Source: Ensifer sp. Root278 (GTDB lineage Bacteria > Pseudomonadota > Alphaproteobacteria > Rhizobiales > Rhizobiaceae). Taken from it: a stretch of DNA of 64,000 bases. Numbering within the stretch: position 1 is the first letter of the stretch; every line of letters begins with the position of its first letter. Shown piece by piece: positions 57,045 to 64,000 of this stretch. Location of the stretch: assembly GCF_001429285.1 (NCBI RefSeq), contig NZ_LMJJ01000034.1, forward strand, positions 125,159 to 189,158, written 5' to 3'. The notes under the pieces were generated by a model. That model saw nothing but the letters and a program-made list of their open reading frames with translations, searched no databases and had not been told where the DNA came from. The position numbers were made by a program, and so were the translations under genes.

Positions 57045-57790
57045 GCCGATAGTGCCGGCATCGCGTCCCAGGTACGCCCGCGGTAGGAACGCCCGGTCGC
57101 CTTTTTGTTTTTGCCGCCCCATTGCTTGAAAAAGAATGCCGAACCGGCCTCTGAGCACATCTCGAAGATTTCATCGATCCACAGCGGATCCATAGGCCGT
57201 GCATTCGGGCCGGACTCCCCGCCAACAATGGCCCAGTGGATGCCGTCAAGCCGGCCGGCGGCAACCGAGCCGATGAGCGGTTCAAACGAAACGAAGCGAA
57301 TTGCGGCAGGCACTCTGCGCAGCTCGCCGAGGCGATCTATTACACGGCCATCTTCTACGCTGGTTCCAAGCCAGACATTAGGCAGAACGTCGAAACCGTC
57401 GCGCAGGATGTCCGCCATGCGGTCCGGACGCTTGGTCAGGATCTGGTAGGTGTGCCGGCGGGTCTCGGCCATTGCCCGCCAGACCTTTCGAATGAACTCA
57501 ACCGGCACGTCCGGGTGGAAAAGGTCAGACATCGAGTTGACGAAGACGTTCCGCGGCCTTGCCCATGTCGACGGTACGGAGAGTGCGTTCTCGTCGAGAT
57601 AGAGGGCGCCTGTCCATTTCGCTCGGCCGCCGCTCTTACGTGTCAGCCCGCGATATTTCTCGAGCCCCATGGCTTCCAGGCGCGCCGCCATCCGCATGGC
57701 ATAGCAGTTGGTACACCCCGCACTCATAATCGAGCACCCAGCGACGGGGTTCCAAGTTGCATCGGTCCATTCGATTGATGTTTCAGCCAT
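57041..57790 (-). CDS. Phage Gp37/Gp68 family protein (DUF5131, three-Cys motif)
   Basis: 249 residues starting AETSIEWTDATWNPVAGC. The three Cys are C19-x6-C26-x2-C29 (CSIMSAGCTNCYA), a spacing that recalls but differs from radical-SAM CxxxCxxC clusters. Later blocks VFVNSMSDLFH, TYQILTKRPDRM, WLGTSVED, FVSFEPLIG and WAIVGGESG define the family, thought to be a TIM barrel. Reaction unknown. Convergent with tcmP. Confidence 0.85.
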   Translation of the reverse strand: MAETSIEWTDATWNPVAGCSIMSAGCTNCYAMRMAARLEAMGLEKYRGLTRKSGGRAKWTGALYLDENALSVPSTWARPRNVFVNSMSDLFHPDVPVEFIRKVWRAMAETRRHTYQILTKRPDRMADILRDGFDVLPNVWLGTSVEDGRVIDRLGELRRVPAAIRFVSFEPLIGSVAAGRLDGIHWAIVGGESGPNARPMDPLWIDEIFEMCSEAGSAFFFKQWGGKNKKATGRSYRGRTWDAMPALSA

Positions 57791-57958
57791 AGGACGCTCT
57801 CCGACCTTCAGAGATAAAGCGATAGTTGCAACATGGTTAAGGATCGGTTGAGGACGCTTACCTAGCGCCGATCTGACGAGAGTCTACCACTCGCCGATTC
57901 GCGCCTTCAACGGGAATTTCCCACATTAAGTAGGAAACTTTCTATTTCCCTGTTGCAA

Positions 57959-57986
57959 AGTTGAAAATATCCAACTATCTTCAACT
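57959..57986. promoter_or_regulatory. Second repressor operator, rightward operon
   Basis: AGTTGAAAATATCC (57959-57972) is identical to the half-site at 55079-55092, and CTATCTTCAACT (57975-57986) is a mismatched inverted partner. It lies 35 bp before the start at 58021 and upstream of the Gp37/Gp68 gene. The rest of 57791-57958 holds an inverted GGGAA/TTCCC repeat but no gene. Confidence 0.6.
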
Positions 57987-58020
57987 CCATCAGCAAGGCG
58001 CTGACGAGAGGACGAAGCAA

Positions 58021-58254
58021 ATGGCGATGGTCACCCGATACAGCATCCAAGACGAGGTTGGCCGGTTCCTGACGATCGACGGCCTGTTCTCTTACGACGA
58101 CGCCGATGCAGTCGAGTTCAGGGACGAAGACGAGGTCATCGAAGAGTTGGCCACGAACCCGGAATGCCGTGGCTGCACGGTCGAGACCTATCAGCGCCTC
58201 TCCGATTTTCCCGATTTCACCGCAACGCCCTCGATCGAGAAGGAGGCCGCGTAA
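58021..58254 (+). CDS. Hypothetical early protein, 77 aa
   Basis: ATG 58021 with GAGAGGA upstream; the TTG start further up would cross the operator. TRYSIQDEVGRFLTIDGLFSYDDADAVEFRDEDEVIEEL: acidic alpha/beta protein. First gene of the rightward operon and overlapping the next start as TAATG. Function unknown. Confidence 0.65.
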   Translation: MAMVTRYSIQDEVGRFLTIDGLFSYDDADAVEFRDEDEVIEELATNPECRGCTVETYQRLSDFPDFTATPSIEKEAA

Positions 58255-58493
58255 TGTCCTTCAAGCCCCGCCGCGTGGCGCTGCACGAACTGTACCGCGA
58301 GATTGAAGCCCTCGGCGGTGGAGACACCGACCCGGAAGGCGAAGCATACAACCGAGCCATCCTCGATGCGCTGTCGATCCTCCGCGCCTGCGGCTTCGCC
58401 GAAGGTTCGTACGTCGATCAGCCGGAATACGAGAACCGCGCCCGCCTCGCTGTCCGCGAGTTCGCGCCAGTCATCGGAGCGGCGCTGGCATGA
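58254..58493 (+). CDS. Hypothetical early protein, 79 aa
   Basis: Starts MSFKPRRVALHELYREIEAL at 58254 inside the TAATG overlap; AAGGAGG lies before it. Helical, no motif. Linked to the next gene by ATGA. Function unknown. Confidence 0.6.
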   Translation: MSFKPRRVALHELYREIEALGGGDTDPEGEAYNRAILDALSILRACGFAEGSYVDQPEYENRARLAVREFAPVIGAALA

Positions 58494-58813
58494 GCTCGAA
58501 GTACCACACCAAAACGCCGCTCCTGATCTCGGTCGCCGGCCTCGATATCGAGTTGGACCTTGAAGTCGAATATTCGATCAACCGGTACCGCGCCGCGACA
58601 CTCACGCAGCCGGAAGAGCCCCGCTCTGTCGAGGTCGAGCAGATCCGCGCGATGATGGAATCCGTCGAGCTCCCTCTCCCGAGTTGGGTCGAACACGAAA
58701 TCTACGAGAGCGACGGCTTCAAGAACCACCTTCTCGAAGATGCGGCCGACAAGGATGCCATGGCTGCCGAGGACGCCGCTGAGTACCGGCGCGAGTTGAG
58801 GGCCGGGCTATGA
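58490..58813 (+). CDS. Hypothetical early protein, 107 aa
   Basis: SKYHTKTPLLISVAGLDIELDLEVEYSINRYRAAT: strand-rich start, then acidic helices (QIRAMMESVELPLPSWVEHEIYES). ATGA overlaps at both ends show tight coupling. Resembles small proteins near recombination genes in other phages, but unidentified. Confidence 0.6.
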   Translation: MSSKYHTKTPLLISVAGLDIELDLEVEYSINRYRAATLTQPEEPRSVEVEQIRAMMESVELPLPSWVEHEIYESDGFKNHLLEDAADKDAMAAEDAAEYRRELRAGL

Positions 58814-59049
58814 GCAGCCGTCCCGTCTCCTACGCCTGCGACCCGGCCAATCGATACTGTGAATGTGGCGCTTGCCAACTGCCGCCGGCCCGCAACATCG
58901 ACCTGGACGGGCTCGCAGAGTTCAACCGCGCCACCTACGGCGTCGCCGCTTTCATCATCCTCCTCGCCGCCCTCCTCGCCTTCATGGCGATCGGGTTTGC
59001 GAACACCGAGGAGATCCACCGCAAAATCGTAGCCGAGAGGACCGTCTAA
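58810..59049 (+). CDS. Small membrane protein with Cys motif, 79 aa
   Basis: N-terminal YACDPANRYCECGACQLPP (four Cys within 14 residues), then one TM helix (VAAFIILLAALLAFMAIGFA). Coupled by ATGA upstream and TAATG downstream. Unusual to find a membrane protein in a recombination operon. Function unknown. Confidence 0.6.
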   Translation: MSSRPVSYACDPANRYCECGACQLPPARNIDLDGLAEFNRATYGVAAFIILLAALLAFMAIGFANTEEIHRKIVAERTV

Positions 59050-59582
59050 TGACCGCTCCCGCAATCGAACACAGCATGCGCCGACAGACCGAGGCGGCAA
59101 AGGCCCTCCTCGTCGACCTCCGCAACCAAGGCGCCGACGACGACGCCGAGCTCGTCGCCGACACCATCGAGGGCGAAACGAACCTCATGGAGGCCATCGA
59201 CGAGGCAATCGCCGAACTCGACGAGTGCGACGTTCTCGTGACCGGGCTCAAGGCCAAGGAAGCCGACTTCGAGGCGCGTCGCAAGGCGATCGAGAACCGC
59301 GCCGAGCGCATCCGCGCCCTGATCGAACAGGCGATGCTGGCAACCGACCAGATGTCGATGAAGCTGCCGACGGCAACCCTGTCGCTTTCGAAGCGCGCCC
59401 CGGGCCTGATCGTCACCGACGAGGCGGATATCCCGGCCAAATACTGGGTTGAGCAACCTCGCCCCGCCCCGAAGCTCGACAAGAAAGCCCTTACCGCTGA
59501 CCTGCGCGAGAAGAATGCCGCCCCAATCCCCGGCGCCACACTCGACAACGGTTCGTTCTCTCTCACGGTCCGGAGGAAGTGA
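59049..59582 (+). CDS. Gp157-like siphovirus protein
   Basis: 177 residues. Long helical hairpin (about 8-105, ETNLMEAIDEAIAELDECDVLVTGLKAKEADFEARRKAIENRAERIRALI), then a compact C-terminal domain (LPTATLSLSKRAPGLIVTDEADIPAKYW). The family commonly precedes single-strand annealing proteins in phage operons. Start by TAATG overlap. Confidence 0.75.
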   Translation: MTAPAIEHSMRRQTEAAKALLVDLRNQGADDDAELVADTIEGETNLMEAIDEAIAELDECDVLVTGLKAKEADFEARRKAIENRAERIRALIEQAMLATDQMSMKLPTATLSLSKRAPGLIVTDEADIPAKYWVEQPRPAPKLDKKALTADLREKNAAPIPGATLDNGSFSLTVRRK

Positions 59583-59584
59583 CC

Positions 59585-60544
59585 ATGAACGCGATTACCA
59601 CTTTCGATATGACGCCGCGCCAGGTCGCTCTGGTCAAGCAGACGATCGCCAAGGACTGCAACGACGATGAGTTCAACCTCTACATGGAGGTAGCGAAGGC
59701 CAAGCGCCTCGACCCGTTCTTGAAGCAGATCATCCCCATGGTCTTCTCGAAGAACAACGCCGAGCGGCGCAACATGACCATCATCATCAGCCGCGACGGC
59801 CAGCGCGTCATTGCGCAGCGCTGCGGCGACTACCGTCCGGCGAGCAAGACGCCGACCTATGAGTTCGATGCATCGCTCAAGGGCCCGCTGAACCCGCACG
59901 GCGTGGTGTCGGCGACGGTCTATCTCTGGAAGCAGGACCCGAAGTCGGGCGAGTGGTACGAAGTCGCCGGCCAATCGTTCTGGGACGAGTTTGCCCCGAT
60001 CAAGGATGAGTGGGGGAAGAACGACAACGGCAAGAGCTTCAAAACCGGCAAGCAGACCCTCGACGACAGCGGCAACTGGGCGCGCATGCCGCGCCTGATG
60101 ATCGCAAAGTGCGCCGAGATGCAAGCCCTGCGCGCCGGCTGGCCGGAACAGTTCACTGGCCTCTATGACGAAGCCGAGATGGACCGCGCCAAGGTTCTCG
60201 ACCTCACCGCCTCCGAAGTCGTCGAGAAAGAGCGCGAGGACCACCGGATGCGCGTGATCGGCGCCGACAACTCGATCACCGTCACCTGGGGTGACAACTG
60301 GGCCCTCGAAAACGTTCCTGTCGGGAAGTTTGCCGACGAGGTTATGCGGTTCCTAAAGGAGTCGTCGCCGGAAACGATCATCAAGTGGCAGGACGCAAAC
60401 CGGGAACCCCTGAAGCGCTTCTGGGCCATGCAGCCCGGCGACGCGCTCGCGCTCAAGAAGGAAATCGAGGCGGCTATCGCTCGCAAGCCTTCGCGGCCGG
60501 CGAACGACGAGCATCTCCGTAATCATCCGATGATGGCGGGCTGA
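59585..60544 (+). CDS. bet: Phage single-strand annealing protein, Bet/RecT type
   Basis: 319 residues from ATG 59585 (GGAGGAAGTGACC upstream). Anneals complementary single strands in phage recombination. Bet features: DDEFNLYMEVAKAKRLDPFLKQIIPMVF and MTIIISRDGQRVIAQRCGDYRP, and PRLMIAKCAEMQALRAGWPEQFTGLYDEAEMD. The usual exonuclease partner is not evident in this operon. Confidence 0.88.
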   Translation: MNAITTFDMTPRQVALVKQTIAKDCNDDEFNLYMEVAKAKRLDPFLKQIIPMVFSKNNAERRNMTIIISRDGQRVIAQRCGDYRPASKTPTYEFDASLKGPLNPHGVVSATVYLWKQDPKSGEWYEVAGQSFWDEFAPIKDEWGKNDNGKSFKTGKQTLDDSGNWARMPRLMIAKCAEMQALRAGWPEQFTGLYDEAEMDRAKVLDLTASEVVEKEREDHRMRVIGADNSITVTWGDNWALENVPVGKFADEVMRFLKESSPETIIKWQDANREPLKRFWAMQPGDALALKKEIEAAIARKPSRPANDEHLRNHPMMAG

Positions 60545-60546
60545 TC

Positions 60547-61068
60547 ATGGGCGGCCCGGTCCTTCTCCAGTGGAACGGCGAGGCCTTCCAGCCGGCGAAC
60601 CGGCATTGGGCCAGTCAGTGCGACAAGCGTTTCGTGGTCGGCGAGTTCTACACGCTCGCCGAGCACAACGATCGGAGCATGAACACGCACCGGCACTATT
60701 TCGCATCGGTCGCCGAGGCCTGGCGAAACCTGCCTGAGCATTTCGCCGGCCTGCCCTTCACCGAATCCGCGGAGCATCTGCGCGCCTACGCGCTGATCCG
60801 CACCGGCTATTGCGACGCGCACACGATCGTCTGCTCGAGCAAAACCGAAGCATCACGCATGGCGGCGTTCATCCGCCCGATCGACGGGTTTTCCATCGTC
60901 GACGTCAAAGAGGCGACCGTCACCCGGTACGTGGCGAAAAGCCAGTCCATGAAGGCGATGGACAAGCAGGAATTCCAACAGAGCAAGGTGGCTGTTCTCG
61001 ACTTCCTCGACGACCTGATCGGGGTTGAGCGCGGCGCCACGCAAAGTCACGCAGGGAGCGCAGCATGA
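60547..61068 (+). CDS. Hypothetical recombination-operon protein, 173 aa
   Basis: GGPVLLQWNGEAFQPANRHWASQCDKRFVVGEFYTLAEHNDRSMNTHRHYFASVAEAWRNLPE, the layout of a DUF1367-like protein (small, found after annealing proteins); this match is tentative. C-terminus helical with SKVAVLDFLDDLIGV. Two nt after bet. Role unknown. Confidence 0.6.
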   Translation: MGGPVLLQWNGEAFQPANRHWASQCDKRFVVGEFYTLAEHNDRSMNTHRHYFASVAEAWRNLPEHFAGLPFTESAEHLRAYALIRTGYCDAHTIVCSSKTEASRMAAFIRPIDGFSIVDVKEATVTRYVAKSQSMKAMDKQEFQQSKVAVLDFLDDLIGVERGATQSHAGSAA

Positions 61069-61367
61069 CTGATATCCGTTTCGCTCCGCCCTTCGAGGGC
61101 CAGCAGTTCACCAGTCACCAGCAGTGGGTGAACAAGGCCTCGTCCTGGCTGACCTGCCATCCTGAGTACCGGAACACCCAGCACGGTGAAACCAATGGCT
61201 GGCGCGGCCACCACTTCACCGCCATGTGCTTCGACAGCCTCGGACGTCGCTGCCGGAACGGCGCCGATTTCAAGCGTGCAGAGGACGAAGGCACCTTCCC
61301 GATTTGGTGGATTTGGCCCGATCAGATCCCTGAGCTCGTCGCGCGCGGTCAGGCGGTGCCAGCATGA
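61065..61367 (+). CDS. Hypothetical early protein, 100 aa
   Basis: FTSHQQWVNKASSWLTCHPEYRNTQHGETNGWRGHHFTAMCFDSLGRRC: His/Trp/Cys-rich, could bind metal. ATGA overlaps on both sides. A frequent companion of phage recombination genes in rhizobia by appearance; function unknown. Confidence 0.6.
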   Translation: MTDIRFAPPFEGQQFTSHQQWVNKASSWLTCHPEYRNTQHGETNGWRGHHFTAMCFDSLGRRCRNGADFKRAEDEGTFPIWWIWPDQIPELVARGQAVPA

Positions 61368-61570
61368 AGAACCCGAACCCAATCAACCTTCAGACGTCAG
61401 AAGATGTGCGCAAGGCTGGATGGCAGGCCGAGAGCCGCGATGCCGACGGCCACTTGATGCGCGTGCATGCGCCCTTCGAGACGGACGAGGAAATAGTCTG
61501 GCTGGTCCGCGAAGCGCTTGAGCACGGCGAGACGGTAACGATCTGGTCGACGAAAGGCGGTGCAGCTTGA
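61364..61570 (+). CDS. Hypothetical early protein, 68 aa
   Basis: NLQTSEDVRKAGWQAESRDADGHLMRVHAPFETDEEIVWLVREALEHGETVTIW: compact alpha/beta. Ends in an overlap with the TTG start of the next gene. Function unknown. Confidence 0.6.
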   Translation: MKNPNPINLQTSEDVRKAGWQAESRDADGHLMRVHAPFETDEEIVWLVREALEHGETVTIWSTKGGAA

Positions 61571-61761
61571 AAGCCCTCCTCCGCTCCCTCCGCACATGGT
61601 GGTTCCTAAAAACCATCGACCGGAACTTCGACCGAGCACACCCAGAGATCAAGAAGCGCCGCGAGGTGATCAAGGCCGCCCAAGGCCAGCACCGGAAGAC
61701 GAAACACCTTCAAGACGAACTGCAGCCGGAGATGACCCGCCTGCTGAAAGCAGGACTTTAA
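61567..61761 (+). CDS. Basic hypothetical protein, 64 aa
   Basis: TTG 61567 overlaps the previous TGA (TTGA). LRSLRTWWFLKTIDRNFDRAHPEIKKRREVIKAAQGQHRKTKHLQDEL: very basic helical, perhaps nucleic-acid binding. Function unknown. Confidence 0.55.
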   Translation: MKALLRSLRTWWFLKTIDRNFDRAHPEIKKRREVIKAAQGQHRKTKHLQDELQPEMTRLLKAGL

Positions 61762-61772
61762 CGATGAACGAT

Positions 61773-62036
61773 TCAGCCTTCTTCGTCTGTGACCTGCGGC
61801 GGAACTCGGCCCGTATGGTGGACCGGGTTTTCGTCGCCGGCTCCTTCGGTCGGTTTCTCCTGCTTCGCGGCTTGGCCGCTGCGCGCCGGCGGCTCATCGG
61901 CATCTTCCGAGCCAGACTCTCCCGACTGATCCGGCAATGGGATCGCTTCGAGGTCCATTTCTGGCGGGCTTGGCTTCCAAGTGGGCGCTGGCATTGGCGC
62001 GTCCGTCTCGGTCTTATTTCCCTTGGCGACTTTCAT
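61773..62036 (-). CDS. Disordered acidic protein on the opposite strand, 87 aa
   Basis: ATG 62036 has AAGGAG 8 nt upstream. MKVAKGNKTETDAPMPAPTW then Pro/Glu/Ser-rich, PSPPEMDLEAIPLPDQSGE. The plus-strand alternative (ATG 61764 to 62108) has no ribosome site and an Arg/Trp-rich, antisense-looking product, so the minus gene is preferred. The 340-bp break in the plus operon suits an inserted gene. Confidence 0.5.
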   Translation of the reverse strand: MKVAKGNKTETDAPMPAPTWKPSPPEMDLEAIPLPDQSGESGSEDADEPPARSGQAAKQEKPTEGAGDENPVHHTGRVPPQVTDEEG

Positions 62037-62107
62037 GTTTCGGCTCCTTTCCAAGTGGAAAACGAACCGGCTGCTATGGGTTATGTTCCACATGGGGAGA
62101 CGTTCTG

Positions 62108-62488
62108 ATGCGCAGCGTCTCCGAATGGATCGGCAAGACCGACGACACCCCGCCGCCGCCGCGCGTCAAGGATCGCATCCGCGATCGCCAGGGCAACATC
62201 TGCGCTCTGTCTGGCTTGCCGCTCGGTTCCGACGATGTCGTCCAGTACGACCACATCGTCCCGCTCTGGCTCGGCGGACGCAATTCGGAAAGCAACCTGC
62301 AGGCCGTCACGTCGGAATCCCACAAGCGGAAGACGGCGGCCGAGGCCAAGGTCCGGGCGAAATGCAACCGGACCCGCAAGAAGCACCTGGGCATCGCCAA
62401 AGCGAAATCCAGCTTGTCCCACCCGCGGTTCAAGCGTTGCATGGACGGCACTGTCGTGGACCGCAGAACGGGAGAGGTCATTCGATGA
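62108..62488 (+). CDS. HNH endonuclease, 126 aa
   Basis: HNH domain: RQGNICALSGLPLGSDDVVQYDHIVPLWLGGRNSESNLQAVTSESHKRKTAAEA with the catalytic DHI, the NSESNL Asn and the final HKRKT His. Small phage HNH enzymes often help packaging or recombination. Ends in an ATGA overlap with the excisionase frame. Confidence 0.82.
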   Translation: MRSVSEWIGKTDDTPPPPRVKDRIRDRQGNICALSGLPLGSDDVVQYDHIVPLWLGGRNSESNLQAVTSESHKRKTAAEAKVRAKCNRTRKKHLGIAKAKSSLSHPRFKRCMDGTVVDRRTGEVIR

Positions 62489-62562
62489 GCGATCTTCTCA
62501 TGACAAGACGTGCTCGCCCGCGTGAAATCCGGCGCGGCCCGCCAAGAACAAGGAGCCGAAGA

Positions 62563-62877
62563 ATGACGGCACCCATGCTACTCGACAGCGAGCAGGCTGC
62601 CCAACTCCTCAACGTTTCCACCCGGACCTTGCGTGAATTCGTGAAGGCTGGCGATATAGCCTATGTGCCGCTCGGCGCCGGCAGATCGAAACCGCGCCTC
62701 GGCTTCACCATGGACGACATAAACGATTTCATAAAAAGCCGGAGAACACGCGAGTGTCCGTCTACAAGCCAAAGAACACCCCGTACTACCACTTCGACTT
62801 CCAAGTCGCAGGTATACGATATTATGGCTCTACGGAAACAGCGAACCGACGCGAAGCAGAAGCCCGGGAGAAGGTAG
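62563..62877 (+). CDS. xis: Excisionase (MerR-like HTH)
   Basis: 104 residues from ATG 62563 with AAGGAG upstream; ATG 62485 in the same frame is a longer option coupled to the HNH gene. MLLDSEQAAQLLNVSTRTLREFVKAGDIAYVPLGAGRSKPRLGFTMDDINDFIKSR is a typical excisionase winged HTH. Its last 124 nt overlap the integrase in another frame, so the Ser/Thr/Lys-rich tail may be non-essential. Confidence 0.8.
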   Translation: MTAPMLLDSEQAAQLLNVSTRTLREFVKAGDIAYVPLGAGRSKPRLGFTMDDINDFIKSRRTRECPSTSQRTPRTTTSTSKSQVYDIMALRKQRTDAKQKPGRR

Positions 62878-63899
62878 AGAAGGATAAGGCCAAGGCGGCC
62901 GCGAAGGCCGCCAAGCACGCCAACGGCGCCGGCCCCCTGACCATCAGCGTTGCTACCGCCCGATATTGGACCGAGATCGGCCAGCACCACGCCAACAGTG
63001 ATACCACCTGGACCGACATCAATCGCCTCGTCGACTATTTCGGTGCGGCGAAGCTCATGTCTGCTATCGGCGACGACGATATCGCGAAGCTCGTCCAGTG
63101 GCGACGAGCCCAGACAGCATGGGGGAAAGCCGAGACGAAGGACAAGAAGCCGATGCGTCTCGTGTCGGCCGCCACCGTGAACCGGTCGACCACGCTCGTC
63201 ATTAAGAAGATTTTCACCCGGGCGAAGCGCACCTGGCGCTACGACTTCCCGCTCGAGCCGAACTGGCGCGACCATTGGCTCAAGGAGCCCGTCGAGCGCG
63301 TCCGCGAACTGAAGCAGACGGAAAGCTCGTCGCTCTATCTCGCCACAAGGGCCGACTATCAGCCGATCTTCGATTTCGTGCGCGCCACAGGCCTGCGCCT
63401 ACAGGAATGCATCCTGCGATGGTCCGAGGTGGACTGGCAGACGGGATGGATTACGAAGCCAGGGAAGAACGATCGACCGGTTAGAACCGCGATCACGAGC
63501 GAGGTGCGGGAGATCCTGCTCCCGCTACGCGGGCATCATCACGAATTCGTGTTCACGTATCAGGCGGCACGCACGCGAACCGGCAAGGCTTCATACAAGG
63601 GAGATGGGGAAGGAAGGAAGAAGGGCGACCGTTATCCGATCACCTACAGCGGGTTGAAAACCCAGTGGAAGAGGATCCGCGGTAAAGCCGGCGTCGAAGA
63701 CTTCCGATTCCATGACTTCCGGCATGATCTGGCGACCAAGCTGTTGCGCGAAACCGGAAACCTCAAAACGGTGCAAAAAGCTCTCAGCCACCGCGATATC
63801 AAGACGACGACACGTTACGCCCACGTGCTCGACGAAGAAGTCGCGGGCGCTCTCGAATCGCTTTCGAAGCGCAGACGTGCACAAAGGAAGAACAAATGA
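62754..63899 (+). CDS. int: Tyrosine integrase
   Basis: 381 residues, GTG start. Catalyses integration at the tRNA-Pro site. Catalytic residues: Arg215 (GLRLQE), His320 and Arg323 (FHDFRHD), His346 (LSHRDI), Tyr355 (TTRYAHV). N-terminal arm-binding and SAM-like core-binding regions (about 1-180) precede. Last gene of the rightward operon. The 101 bp to the window end show no gene and no tRNA. Confidence 0.93.
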   Translation: MSVYKPKNTPYYHFDFQVAGIRYYGSTETANRREAEAREKVEKDKAKAAAKAAKHANGAGPLTISVATARYWTEIGQHHANSDTTWTDINRLVDYFGAAKLMSAIGDDDIAKLVQWRRAQTAWGKAETKDKKPMRLVSAATVNRSTTLVIKKIFTRAKRTWRYDFPLEPNWRDHWLKEPVERVRELKQTESSSLYLATRADYQPIFDFVRATGLRLQECILRWSEVDWQTGWITKPGKNDRPVRTAITSEVREILLPLRGHHHEFVFTYQAARTRTGKASYKGDGEGRKKGDRYPITYSGLKTQWKRIRGKAGVEDFRFHDFRHDLATKLLRETGNLKTVQKALSHRDIKTTTRYAHVLDEEVAGALESLSKRRRAQRKNK

Positions 63900-64000
63900 C
63901 CGGACTGCTTCGGGACTTTTTCGGGACTATCCGTTCCCGAACCCGCGTTTTGAGCGCGATATGTTCCGGTTGCCTCTACTCGACGAGTGGCGGTAGCGAG

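Larger units (their letters stand above)
8857..64000. mobile_element. Temperate siphovirus-type prophage in tRNA-Pro, left end to beyond window edge
   Basis: The left boundary is the tRNA-Pro 3' fragment at 8857-8901. The right end holds excisionase and tyrosine integrase (62563-63899) but no second tRNA copy by 64000, so the element extends past the window. It contains complete modules for packaging, head, tail, lysis, replication, recombination and lysogeny with no obvious pseudogenes, so it could be inducible. The left 8 kb is cargo rather than standard phage genes and might be an older island at the same site. Phage 16-3 of Sinorhizobium meliloti is a known case using a proline tRNA site; relation to it is not tested here. 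Confidence 0.9.

Noticed and set aside
61764-62108. Plus-strand ORF MNDSAFFVCDL
   Set aside because: No ribosome site and Arg/Trp-rich antisense-like sequence; the minus-strand gene 61773-62036 with AAGGAG fits better.

Overview
The window looks like a chromosome segment of a Rhizobiaceae alphaproteobacterium, most likely Sinorhizobium/Ensifer: high GC, rhizobial small-protein families (DUF982, GapR-like, YidB-like) and stress promoters of the alphaproteobacterial EcfG/RpoE2 type. Two parts are present. Positions 1-8792 are host core DNA carrying an extracellular-polysaccharide cluster: a chain-length/export co-polymerase, an outer-membrane export lipoprotein, two GT4 glycosyltransferases, a phosphoglycosyl transferase that starts the lipid-linked repeat unit, and a Wzy/ligase-type membrane protein. 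From 8857 to beyond the right edge lies a temperate siphovirus-type prophage (at least 55 kb), inserted in the 3' half of a tRNA-Pro(GGG) gene. The host-side tRNA fragment (attL) is at 8857-8901. The integrase is at the right end, so the rebuilt tRNA should lie just past 64000.

Prophage layout. (a) 9.1-16.9 kb is a cargo arm of plus- and minus-strand genes: ATP-dependent DNA ligase, BON protein, YidB-like protein, GFA enzyme and small unknowns. It holds a dense set of EcfG-type promoters (GGAAC-N16-CGTT), several driving short untranslated units that end in matching terminators, plus a segmental duplication carrying a two-copy minus-strand candidate sRNA. (b) 16.9-18.4 kb, minus, is the lysis cassette (amidase, lipoprotein, holin, coiled-coil membrane protein). 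(c) 20.0-44.5 kb, minus, is the late operon in the order terminase small/large, portal, protease/scaffold, decoration, capsid, connectors, head morphogenesis, tail terminator, tail tube, tail chaperones with a -1 frameshift, tape measure, tail tip and fibres. At least nine single plus-strand genes (morons) interrupt it. (d) 44.6-54.8 kb, mainly minus, is an early/middle region: two initiator-like tRNA-Met sequences, HNH nuclease, NusG-like factor, LuxR-type HTH, DUF1376 and DUF1064 proteins, a DNA methyltransferase, a GapR-domain protein and a Cro-like protein. (e) 55.1-63.9 kb, mainly plus, contains the S24-type repressor, a TcmP/Gp37-Gp68 pair, a recombination operon (Gp157-like, Bet), HNH nuclease, excisionase and integrase.

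How it works together. The repressor (55128) and the divergent Cro-like gene (55040) flank a perfect 10-bp inverted repeat. The same half-site recurs at 57959 ahead of the rightward operon, so one repressor probably holds both lytic directions silent. The rightward operon provides recombination and excision; the leftward side provides replication functions, a NusG-type factor and finally packaging, structure and lysis. The morons, the stress-promoter cargo and the TcmP pair are the parts least explained by standard phage biology.
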